Source of the DNA: JAXFPC01 sp034180005
GTDB taxonomy: Bacteria > Bacillota > Negativicutes > Acidaminococcales > Acidaminococcaceae
Assembly: GCA_034180005.1 (NCBI GenBank)
Contig: JAXFPC010000064.1
Span: forward strand, 1-56,147
Direction: 5' to 3'
DNA length: 56,147 nt
This document shows positions 16,212 to 23,649 of the stretch, in pieces (position 1 is the stretch's first letter; every line of letters begins with the position of its first letter). The position numbers were made by a program, and so were the translations under genes. The notes under the pieces were generated by a model. The model had not been told where the DNA came from. It searched no databases and was given only the letters and a program-made list of their open reading frames with translations.

Positions 16212-16598
16212 TTATTCGCGGCCCCTGCTCTTGCGCGCTTCGTGAATGCGGGCAGATTTTTTGCTGAACTTTTTTGGTTCGCGGCTGATGTTCGCCGCCT
16301 GGCTCGGCGTAGGCGCTCCTCCGTACACGTCCGCTCCCCGGAAAAAGCGGAAATAGAAAAAGATGCATGCTACCAGTATGAGCGGCGCGCTGCCTACGAC
16401 ATATCTGTAAGAAGCCGGCGCGGCAATCGTAATAAAATTGAATATCACCACGCAAGCCGGCACCAGCACCACCTGGGATATTTTAGAAGCCCAGCTCTCT
16501 TTTCCCATACAGCGCGCCACCATGGCGTACGCCAAAAATGCCACCGCAAAGGAAACAAAGGACATAAAAACCAAAAATGCAAAAAACTCAAAATTCAT
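16212..16598 (-). CDS. Small membrane protein of unknown function
   Basis: 128 residues with three predicted membrane helices (about 5-28, 41-60 and 70-88) and a basic, hydrophilic C-terminal tail (KKFSKKSARIHEARKSRGRE) that probably faces the cytoplasm. No family is recognised. Its ATG directly abuts the TAG stop of the flavoprotein gene (TAGATG), a strong sign of translational coupling and a shared role. Confidence 0.75.
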   Translation of the reverse strand: MNFEFFAFLVFMSFVSFAVAFLAYAMVARCMGKESWASKISQVVLVPACVVIFNFITIAAPASYRYVVGSAPLILVACIFFYFRFFRGADVYGGAPTPSQAANISREPKKFSKKSARIHEARKSRGRE

Positions 16599-17990
16599 CT
16601 ACGCGGACACCTCTTTATTCTTTATGCGCTCCTGAATCACACGAGCCACCCAGACTCCGCTGGCGCTTGCCTGGGACAAACCTCGGGTAATGCCGGCTCC
16701 GTCACCGATAGCGAACATATTGGGAATCTTCGTTTCCAGATTCCCGTCCAATTCCAGCCGTGCGCTATAGAACTTGACCTCAACTCCGTACAGCAAAGTG
16801 TCGGCATTGGCCATGCCGGGAGCTATCTTATCAAGAGCATAAATCATTTCGATGATATCGTCAAGCTGACGCTTGGGAAGCACCAGACTCAAATCTCCGG
16901 GCGTAGCTGACAACGTAGGCTTGGTAAAACTTCTGGCCATACGTTTTTCGTTGGTGCGGCGACCTTTGACCAAATCGCCGAAGCGCTGCACCAAAACGCC
17001 GCCGCCCAGCATGTTGGAGAAAGATGCAATTCTCTTGCCGTATTGCAGCGGAGAGTGAAACGGCTCAGTAAACTTACTGCTGACCAAAAGCGCAAAATTG
17101 GTATTCTGACTTTGCAGCTTGGGATCTCTGAAACTGTGTCCGTTTACCGTGATGATGCCGTCGGTATTTTCCGCCACAACGTAACCGTATGGATTCATGC
17201 AGAACGTCCTGACAACGTCGTTGTAAACGCCGGTACGATACAGTATCTTGGCTTCGTAAACTTCATCCGTAATATGTTTGAACACGTCTGCAGGAACTTC
17301 GACGCGCACGCCTATATCGACCTGATTGTTGATAAAGCTCAGCCCCATCTTCCCGCACTGCTCCGTATACCATTCCGCTCCGGCTCTTCCGGGAGCGGCG
17401 ATCAGATAAGTGCTGTCTACTCTGTCTCCTTTACCCGTCAGCAAAGTGAACGTGCCGTCCTCATTATGCAGGATCTCCGTCACGTCGGTCTTACAGCGTA
17501 TCTCTATCTTCTCCTGCAAAAATTTATAGATATTCTCCATGATCAGCAGATTGTTTTCCGTACCCAAATGCCGCACCTTGGCATTCAGCAGATGCAAATC
17601 ATACTTCAGCGCCTGCACGCCGATACTGCTGTTCTTGGTTGTGAAGTATTCGCCGGGAGCGCCGTGTCGGCAGTTAAGTTCATCCACATAATCTATCAGT
17701 TCGATGACTTTCTCTTCCGGCAGATACTCATTGAGCCAGCCGCCGAATTCCGTTGTAAAATTGTATTTTCCGTCGGAAAAAGCTCCGGCGCCGCCAAACC
17801 CGCGCATAATACTGCAGGGATTACAGTTGATGCAGTGATCCACTTTTTTGGCAGCCAAAGGACAAAAACGCTTGGCAACTTCGTTGCCGGCCTCCAGCAT
17901 AATTATTTTCAGCTCCGAATTCTGCATAACGAATTCATACGCCGCAAAAATAGCTGCCGGACCGCCGCCGACAATGGCCACATCGTACAT
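16599..17990 (-). CDS. FAD-dependent oxidoreductase of the COG2509 type
   Basis: Flavoprotein of 463 residues. The N-terminus is a Rossmann dinucleotide site (YDVAIVGGGPAAIFAAYEF). Residues around 50-75 contain HCINCNPC followed by GFGGAGAFSDGKYN, a signature of the 'uncharacterised FAD-dependent dehydrogenase' family COG2509, which is related to BaiN/HI0933-like and geranylgeranyl-reductase-like flavoproteins. The C-terminus has a second FAD contact, NMFAIGDGAGITRGLSQASASG. Substrate is unknown. The start is ATG 17990 with AGGAGGAG upstream. It sits 11 bp after a DUF697 gene and abuts the small membrane protein gene. Confidence 0.88.
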   Translation of the reverse strand: MYDVAIVGGGPAAIFAAYEFVMQNSELKIIMLEAGNEVAKRFCPLAAKKVDHCINCNPCSIMRGFGGAGAFSDGKYNFTTEFGGWLNEYLPEEKVIELIDYVDELNCRHGAPGEYFTTKNSSIGVQALKYDLHLLNAKVRHLGTENNLLIMENIYKFLQEKIEIRCKTDVTEILHNEDGTFTLLTGKGDRVDSTYLIAAPGRAGAEWYTEQCGKMGLSFINNQVDIGVRVEVPADVFKHITDEVYEAKILYRTGVYNDVVRTFCMNPYGYVVAENTDGIITVNGHSFRDPKLQSQNTNFALLVSSKFTEPFHSPLQYGKRIASFSNMLGGGVLVQRFGDLVKGRRTNEKRMARSFTKPTLSATPGDLSLVLPKRQLDDIIEMIYALDKIAPGMANADTLLYGVEVKFYSARLELDGNLETKIPNMFAIGDGAGITRGLSQASASGVWVARVIQERIKNKEVSA

Positions 17991-18001
17991 CAAAACTCCT
18001 C

Positions 18002-18565
18002 CTAAATATCGTAATGCTGCTTTTCGTCGCCCAGAGGTTCATCCCTGCGCGGATTATCTTTGAGAAAATCAATATTCTTTCCGGCAAAAGCCACGGCATC
18101 CTCATAAACCTTTTTAAACGCGCTCATGTCGTCAGTCTTGCCCGATTTTATCCATTCTATGACCACGCGCCCGATGCCGTAGGTTGTGCCCACCGCCACA
18201 GGTATCTGCAAGGGCGCGAAAGGAATGAGCGTCGTAAGTCTGCTGCTCACATAACACCCGCCGATGGATGCCAAAAGCCGCAACACATCCTGCTGCGAAA
18301 GATTTTCTCCGTAAACTTTGCCGATACGGGTCACCATGTAAACCTCATTGGCTACAAGGCTCATAGTTCCCACCAAAGGAGCGACGATAATAACACCGGC
18401 TCTGGCCGCGCCCCATCGGCACAAGCTCTCCGCTTCTTCATCGCGAAGACGGTCGTCGATGATTTCATCCGCTTCCACAACCTGAATATCATTTTCGGCA
18501 AACGTACCCTCTTCCGTTTGCGCTCCGGTATCACGCGTATTTTTACATTTTTCTTCCAATGTCAT
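18002..18565 (-). CDS. DUF697-family membrane protein
   Basis: 187 residues from ATG 18565 (GGAGG nearby; the upstream extension has no ribosome site). The first 60 residues are acidic and polar. The rest matches the DUF697 pattern: a helix with RWGAARAGVIIVAPLVGTM, then VYMVTRIGKVYGENLSQQDVLRLL, a glycine-rich segment, FAPLQIPVAVGTTYGIGRVVIEWI. DUF697 domains occur alone or attached to Era-like GTPases (YcjF family); here no GTPase domain is present. Membrane association is likely through two short hydrophobic stretches. Confidence 0.8.
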   Translation of the reverse strand: MTLEEKCKNTRDTGAQTEEGTFAENDIQVVEADEIIDDRLRDEEAESLCRWGAARAGVIIVAPLVGTMSLVANEVYMVTRIGKVYGENLSQQDVLRLLASIGGCYVSSRLTTLIPFAPLQIPVAVGTTYGIGRVVIEWIKSGKTDDMSAFKKVYEDAVAFAGKNIDFLKDNPRRDEPLGDEKQHYDI

Positions 18566-18639
18566 TGCTTCCTCCGCACATGCGAAACAAACTCCCCGCA
18601 CCGCCGGATCACCGATAAAGTTCATCCGTTGCGCCGCCC

Positions 18640-19047
18640 TCAAACTGTCCCGCAATCTTTCTTATTTTCGCCGAGCGCCAACTGCCGCTCTCTTTCCCTA
18701 GTGTAAGCAGTGGACAGATATTCCGCTTCCTCGACCAATACAAGCGCATGATCGGCGTTCTTTTCCAAAAACGGCAAAAGTCTTTCGATATTTTTACGAT
18801 TGTCAGCTATCTCCACCAGCACCGGTAGATCCGCAATGCCGCTGAAAAAACTTACAGCGCCGCTGTTGATACCTCTGACGCTGGCGGCGTAGCCTCCCAC
18901 GCCTTTAAAAACAGTTCCGCCGGCAAGATTCAAAGCGCGAGCCTCATTAATAATCGCCTTATACAAAGGCACGTCGCCCAACATTATGTCCTCACCCGTA
19001 AAAATCTTCAACATGGTTATCTTCTTGAATTCCAAAGCCGTCACCAT
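18640..19047 (-). CDS. DUF190 (PII-like) protein
   Basis: Small cytoplasmic protein of about 135 residues with the DUF190/COG1993 pattern: LKIFTGEDIMLGDVPLYKAI, then GGTVFKGVGGYAAS, and LPVLVEIADNRKNIERLLPFL. These proteins share the PII signalling fold and often neighbour crcB fluoride channels, but no crcB is present here. The start is uncertain: transcription probably begins near 19068, which excludes GTG 19071; ATG 19047 is used, and ATG 19014 (MLKIFTGED) is the alternative. It is first in a run of four same-strand genes. Confidence 0.78.
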   Translation of the reverse strand: MVTALEFKKITMLKIFTGEDIMLGDVPLYKAIINEARALNLAGGTVFKGVGGYAASVRGINSGAVSFFSGIADLPVLVEIADNRKNIERLLPFLEKNADHALVLVEEAEYLSTAYTRERERQLALGENKKDCGTV

Positions 19048-19074
19048 CCCTTCGGTATCAATCTTATACACTTA

Positions 19075-19102
19075 ATTATACCATGGTAAAAAATTCTGTG
19101 AA
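19075..19102 (-). promoter_or_regulatory. Promoter of the DUF190 operon
   Basis: TTCACA (19097-19102) and perfect TATAAT (19075-19080) on the minus strand, 16 bp apart. Confidence 0.75.
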
Positions 19103-19180
19103 AGTTTTCTTTATTTCAAGAAAATTTTTCGCTCCCAAAAATTCAAAAAGTATAAAATTTTACACATTCTGGCGGCGCTC

Positions 19181-19209
19181 TTGTCAATCGCGGAAAAATA
19201 TTTTATCAT
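19181..19209 (+). promoter_or_regulatory. Promoter of the thioesterase gene
   Basis: TTGTCA (19181-19186) and TATCAT (19204-19209), 17-bp spacer. The leader holds a small hairpin CGGTAG/CTACCG near 19235-19252. Confidence 0.7.
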
Positions 19210-19273
19210 GATAGCATGGTCGAATGCGGTAGCTCCGCTACCGAAATATTTTAACCGGAAAGCAGGTCATTTT

Positions 19274-19657
19274 ATGTCACTACAAGCAGGTCTTAAAGGA
19301 GAAGCTTTTACGACCGTAACAGAAAAAAATACCGCCGTAGCTGTCGGCAGCGGATTGTTGCCCGTATTCGCAACGCCGTCCATGTGTGCGCTGATGGAAA
19401 AAGCCGCCTGCGCGGCTGTTGCGACGGCGCTGCAGGACGGCGAGGGCAGCGTCGGCATAAGTCTCAATATAACTCATTCAAGAGCCACCGCCTTGAACGA
19501 TACTGTCACCGCCACCGCCGTCTTGACGGAAATTTCCGGCCGCAAACTTACCTTTACGGTTACCGCCGAAGATTCCCGCGGGATCATCGGGCAGGGCAGC
19601 CACGAAAGATTCATTATCAACAACGAAAAGTTCATGGCCAAACTGCAGGAGAAGTAG
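19274..19657 (+). CDS. Hotdog-fold thioesterase (FlK-like)
   Basis: 127-residue hotdog protein from ATG 19274, downstream of the inferred transcription start (a longer frame from 19181 would overlap the promoter). Family pattern: VTEKNTAVAVGSGLLPVFAT, PSMCALMEKAAC, SVGISLNITHSRATALNDTV and a final GIIGQGSHERFIIN. FlK-like thioesterases hydrolyse acyl-CoA or related thioesters; the substrate is unknown and residues T, E and H expected for catalysis are present (T in ATPSM, E in LMEKAA, H in THSRA). Single-gene transcript ending at the terminator near 19.8 kb. Confidence 0.88.
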   Translation: MSLQAGLKGEAFTTVTEKNTAVAVGSGLLPVFATPSMCALMEKAACAAVATALQDGEGSVGISLNITHSRATALNDTVTATAVLTEISGRKLTFTVTAEDSRGIIGQGSHERFIINNEKFMAKLQEK

Positions 19658-19774
19658 CGAAAAATTTTCATTGCGCATACGAAACATGCCCGGGAATAAC
19701 GCTGAACTTTGTCGCAAACACCCCTGTCCTTCAGCAAAGCGATATATTATTTTGAAAAAAACACTGAAAAACCG

Positions 19775-19823
19775 AAAATAAGCATCATCGTCAGAGACTC
19801 TCTGCCGATGATGCTTATTTTTT
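19775..19823. terminator. Bidirectional terminator
   Basis: 16-bp perfect stem (19775-19790 with 19806-19821) with U runs in both directions, between the convergent thioesterase and glycosyltransferase genes. Confidence 0.9.
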
Positions 19824-19872
19824 ACGCGTCCCAGCCGCACCGTATTATATTCCGGTTGACAACATGTCCGGA

Positions 19873-20646
19873 TTATTCCTTACTGATCCTTTGCAGTTCT
19901 ATCAGCTTCACATACTTGACCAATGTATAGAAGGAATGGTTCAACGAAAGCACAAGACCCGGGAAACCGTCGAGCAGACCTTTTTTCAAAAACGCCGTCT
20001 GGATAAAAGCAAACAGTCCGTGCGCAAAAGCGCTGAGATAACCTGTCCTTTTGCCTTTGGAAAAAGCATTTTCGGCCCAGATGGTCGTATACTGATTGAA
20101 TTTTTGGTAGTACTGCTGCCAATTCTCGTAAGTATAATGCATGGCATATCCGTCTAATTTACAAGACGGCAAACTGCAGACCGGCCTCTCATGAACTTTG
20201 TTGACCCAATGCACCGACGTCCTGCGAAACAAACGCAGCACACGATCGGGATGCAGGACTCCGTAGCTGAATTCTTTGCCGAACGCGACCGACTTGCGCA
20301 TAAAAGAATACTGAGCATCTTTACCCTCGGCAATAACTTTTTTCACCGCAGCCGCCAACTTTTCATTCATGCGCTCGTCGGCGTCAAGATACAGTACCCA
20401 TTCCGCATCCGTCTGCGTCAGCCCGAAATTACGCTGAGCGGCAAAATCATTATCCCACTGCCTGTAAACCACCTCGGCGCCGTTCTTCCTGGCCTCTTCG
20501 CACGTTTTGTCCGTACTGCCGGAATCGACGATTAAAACTTCGTCCGCCACCAGCCATGCATTCTGCACAGCACCGACAATATTTTTTTCTTCATTTTTCG
20601 TAAGAATAATCACGCATACATTATTTACTTCACATTCCCGCTTCAA
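19873..20646 (-). CDS. Family 2 glycosyltransferase, WaaE/LgtF-like
   Basis: 257-residue GT-A enzyme. Seen: VCVIILTKNEEKNI at the start, EVLIVDSGSTDKT, FAAQRNFGL, and the metal motif in LYLDADERM. The C-terminal WVNKVHERP and YTYENWQQYYQKFNQY segments resemble LPS-core glycosyltransferases (WaaE/KdtX, LgtF) that add a sugar to heptose or Kdo, but the acceptor is not proven. The start is TTG at 20646, with AAAGGGG eight bases upstream. It overlaps the 3' end of the sulfatase-fold gene by 17 bp, so the two are translationally coupled. C-terminal hydrophobic helices suggest inner-face membrane attachment. Confidence 0.87.
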   Translation of the reverse strand: MKRECEVNNVCVIILTKNEEKNIVGAVQNAWLVADEVLIVDSGSTDKTCEEARKNGAEVVYRQWDNDFAAQRNFGLTQTDAEWVLYLDADERMNEKLAAAVKKVIAEGKDAQYSFMRKSVAFGKEFSYGVLHPDRVLRLFRRTSVHWVNKVHERPVCSLPSCKLDGYAMHYTYENWQQYYQKFNQYTTIWAENAFSKGKRTGYLSAFAHGLFAFIQTAFLKKGLLDGFPGLVLSLNHSFYTLVKYVKLIELQRISKE

Positions 20647-22528
20647 AATCGTTCCCCTTTATTACGCGCCACGCGGCGATTTTTCTCATACTTTCAGCTT
20701 TCCACTTAAGTTCTTCATTCTTATATCCGGCGTATATGCCTCCGAAATCGGCAGTCAACCTGTGATTAAATACTTCCCTCGCCGAAAACATGCTCGGCAA
20801 AAAGGAACTGTAAGTAAATCCCGCCGGAGCGATCATCTCCGCCAAAGTTCCCGCCAGCTGCATATGACAGCCGGGATTTCCGGCAAACCATTTTTTATCC
20901 ACACCTTCCCCGTAAAATATGCAGGGTATACCTGACAAAGTCTTTATATTTTGCTCCGCAGCAAAAGTAAAACGCTCCGAATGATCTCCCGTAATGACAA
21001 ACAGAGTATCTTTTTTCCCGCTCTTCACCTTGTCGATGAAGTTTCCTACAGCCAAATCCGCATACCAGATATGTCCCAGTTCCGTAAGATTGCGCTCGCT
21101 GCGCCGGATTGCCGTCGGCAGCATTTCCTCCACCTTGCGGCGCGGAAAACCCAGTCTGTCCACGTCCACCGTGTAGGGCGGATGATTGCTGGTCGTAAGC
21201 ACTACATGGAAAGTTTTCTCCTTCGCGGAAGCGATATATTTCTCTATCTGTCCGAACAGTTCCATATCTTCGCAGCCCCACGCATTGCCTCCGTCATATT
21301 GAAAATCATCGGCGCTATAGAATTCGTCAAAATTCTGTTCCTGCGTAAACTTTTCTATGTTCTGCCAACCGGGAAACCCTCCGTACCAAAAAACAGTTTT
21401 ATAACCCAACTGTTTCATGATGTAGCCGATGCCGGTGCGATACACCTGTCCCGAACGATAATTTTCGTGCAGACACGCTTCGGGAAGTCCAGTTACCAAT
21501 CCGTTCACCGCGTTGACAGTTCCGGTTCCGTGCGCCAGCATATTGCTTACTGATGCCGCATTTGCAGCGGACGCTATCTTCAAAGTTTTTTCTGTAAGTC
21601 CCAAATCTCTGAACTCCGGCAGCATGGGCCAGATACCGAAACTTTCGCCCACAATCACGATTATCTGCTCCGGCTGCGCAGGTAATTTCGGTTGTTCGAC
21701 CACCCGCAGGAAAGCATTTTCAATATCCGCTGACTGCGGATTTCCCGCGGCAGCACGTATATATCCCTTAAGTTGCGCAGCGGAAAAATCAACCGCCGCC
21801 GACTTATCCAGCTTTTTTTTCATGCTGTAAACTCTGTACAATGCCTGTCCGTCATCCAAAATCGCTTCGTTCAGAAGACGGGACGGCGTACGCCCGGCAC
21901 TCTGCCAGTCGATGGAAGCCGCGTAGGAAAAAGCTCCGCCGTAACGAACAAACACGCAGAATACCGGAAGAAACACCGGAACTATAATCCTGCCCATCCA
22001 GACAGATTTACCGCTGCCGCTAAATTCGCGGAGAATACGCTTCAACACAATAAGCAGAAGGGCGCTGACAAAAAAAGCAGCAGCCAGATTGCCGAACAAA
22101 TTATATTCCTTGACAGCGGTTGCAAAAATGGCTTTTTTATCATCATACAAACCGTGAACAAGCATCATATTAAATCCGGAATGAAAAATTTCGTAATATT
22201 CTTTCCGCGCGAAAAATAACACCGAAAACAAAACAACAGCGCACCCATGCACGTAAAATCTCAATCTTGCCGCCGGCCAATTTTTACAGAACACAGCAGG
22301 CACGGAAGAAAATAAAGCCCCGACTGCAACAATGCACCATGAAGTTTTCAGGCTCAAACGAAATCCGTACCATAAAGCTTCTCCGAGATGCACTGAATAC
22401 AATCCTTCCCCCTGTTCGGTGAACATGGCAAGAAAAGCTATTCTGAAACACATTATAACAAGGCACCAAAAAGCAAATAGTTTAAAATCCTGCAGCAAAC
22501 CCGCGGAAAATTTATCGAGAAAACGCAT
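20630..22528 (-). CDS. LtaS-like sulfatase-fold membrane enzyme (phosphoglycerol-transferase type)
   Basis: 632-residue protein with about five N-terminal membrane helices (residues 10-180) and a large extracytoplasmic alkaline-phosphatase-superfamily domain. Metal and active-site elements are visible: VIVGESFG (Glu ligand), AHGTGTVNAV (candidate nucleophile Thr), a WYGGFPGWQN segment, TTSNHPPY and VITGDHSERF (Asp and His ligands). The layout matches LtaS/MdoB-type phosphoglycerol transferases, but in an LPS-bearing cell the donor and acceptor are unclear; phosphoethanolamine or phosphoglycerol transfer to an envelope glycan is the likely chemistry. Start ATG 22528 has AAGGTG upstream. First gene of a two-gene unit with the glycosyltransferase. 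Confidence 0.88.
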   Translation of the reverse strand: MRFLDKFSAGLLQDFKLFAFWCLVIMCFRIAFLAMFTEQGEGLYSVHLGEALWYGFRLSLKTSWCIVAVGALFSSVPAVFCKNWPAARLRFYVHGCAVVLFSVLFFARKEYYEIFHSGFNMMLVHGLYDDKKAIFATAVKEYNLFGNLAAAFFVSALLLIVLKRILREFSGSGKSVWMGRIIVPVFLPVFCVFVRYGGAFSYAASIDWQSAGRTPSRLLNEAILDDGQALYRVYSMKKKLDKSAAVDFSAAQLKGYIRAAAGNPQSADIENAFLRVVEQPKLPAQPEQIIVIVGESFGIWPMLPEFRDLGLTEKTLKIASAANAASVSNMLAHGTGTVNAVNGLVTGLPEACLHENYRSGQVYRTGIGYIMKQLGYKTVFWYGGFPGWQNIEKFTQEQNFDEFYSADDFQYDGGNAWGCEDMELFGQIEKYIASAKEKTFHVVLTTSNHPPYTVDVDRLGFPRRKVEEMLPTAIRRSERNLTELGHIWYADLAVGNFIDKVKSGKKDTLFVITGDHSERFTFAAEQNIKTLSGIPCIFYGEGVDKKWFAGNPGCHMQLAGTLAEMIAPAGFTYSSFLPSMFSAREVFNHRLTADFGGIYAGYKNEELKWKAESMRKIAAWRVIKGNDFEAGM

Positions 22529-22562
22529 CCGTTCACCTTCGCAATTTTGATCTTTCTACGAC

Positions 22563-22591
22563 ATTATAGCATATTTCACAAAATTTCTAAA
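22563..22591 (-). promoter_or_regulatory. Promoter of the LtaS-like/glycosyltransferase unit
   Basis: TTTAGA (22586-22591) and perfect TATAAT (22563-22568) on the minus strand with a 17-bp spacer. Confidence 0.7.
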
Positions 22592-22625
22592 TCTGTCGCC
22601 ATAATTTCTCCGAAGCGCAGTAATG

Positions 22626-22655
22626 TTGATACGCGCGCGTTAAAAATGCTATAAT
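22626..22655 (+). promoter_or_regulatory. Promoter of the VirK/YbjX-like gene
   Basis: TTGATA (22626-22631) and TATAAT (22650-22655), 18-bp spacer. It lies only about 35 bp from the divergent promoter of the LtaS-like gene, so a shared regulator could control both. Confidence 0.75.
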
Positions 22656-22696
22656 GTTTTTTGGCGAACTAAATCAATAACTTTTACGAGGTGACC

Positions 22697-23602
22697 ATGC
22701 AAAAGGATATTCTTTCCCACATAGGCAAAAGTTTATACAAAGTAAATATCTTAAAAGAATATAAACGATACGTTGTTTTCCGCACTCGCTGTATGCTGCA
22801 CAAAAAACAGATCGACCGACTCCTTAATTTTTTTGACGAGTCGGAAGCGCGGAGACAGCTGCTTTTGCACACGCCGTCCTTTGTCGAACAGACGACGCGG
22901 GGTTTTTTTTATAAAAATTCCACATGGCAGGAACGCACGGATATTGTGCAGGAGCATATTCTTTTCCTGCAGAACAGATTTACGGCGTCCTTTACGGAGA
23001 ACATCTATATCAGAAAAAAACCTTTGGTTCTGTGGCAAAACGATTACGCCGGCAAGCCTTTATCTCTACGCCTGGAATTTAACGCCGGACAACGTAAGGA
23101 AGGCTGCCTGAGCCTTGTGCTTCACTACGACGGAGAACCCCTTTATCAAATCATCTTTTGGCTGGGGAGTTCCCGCGATAAAAACGAAACCACCGTTCAT
23201 ATCGGCGCGCTGCAAGGCCCTGCAAGCGGCAACGCCATCGTCAAGGATCTGACGAAAGCTTTTTTCGGCTACCGCACCAAAAATCTTATTTTCTACGGTC
23301 TGCGCTCCTTTGCGTCCGCAGCTGGAATAGAAAAGATTTTCGCTGTGGGCAACAGCGGCTACTACGCCATGAATCACATCCGCATGAACCGTAAGCTTAA
23401 AACTTCCTTCGACAACTTCTGGCTGGAAGTGGAAGGCATCCCCTGTGAGGACAAACGCTTCTATGTGATACCCGTACAGGAGAAACGTAAAACCATGGAA
23501 GAATTAAAACCGTCAAAACGCGCCCAGCATCGCCGACGTTTTGAGAAAATGGATGAAATTCTGGCGGCAGTGCAACAAAACCTGCAACCTTTCCTAAAAT
23601 AA
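22697..23602 (+). CDS. VirK/YbjX family protein (DUF535)
   Basis: 301 residues from ATG 22697 (GAGGTGA just upstream; GTG 22691 overlaps it). The DUF535 pattern is recognised in the central part: LSLVLHYDGEPLYQIIFWL, VHIGALQGPASGNAIVKDLTKAFFGYRTKNLIFYGLR, then FAVGNSGYYAMNHIR, followed by FDNFWLEVEG. Members (VirK, YbjX, SomA) are linked to LPS modification and resistance to antimicrobial peptides in enterobacteria, though the biochemistry is unknown. No signal peptide is visible. The next gene, 47 bp downstream, is a phosphoethanolamine-transferase-like enzyme, which supports an envelope role. Confidence 0.85.
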   Translation: MQKDILSHIGKSLYKVNILKEYKRYVVFRTRCMLHKKQIDRLLNFFDESEARRQLLLHTPSFVEQTTRGFFYKNSTWQERTDIVQEHILFLQNRFTASFTENIYIRKKPLVLWQNDYAGKPLSLRLEFNAGQRKEGCLSLVLHYDGEPLYQIIFWLGSSRDKNETTVHIGALQGPASGNAIVKDLTKAFFGYRTKNLIFYGLRSFASAAGIEKIFAVGNSGYYAMNHIRMNRKLKTSFDNFWLEVEGIPCEDKRFYVIPVQEKRKTMEELKPSKRAQHRRRFEKMDEILAAVQQNLQPFLK

Positions 23603-23649
23603 CAACGTAAAATTAATGCCGTTCACATTATTTATCTGGAGAAATTGAT

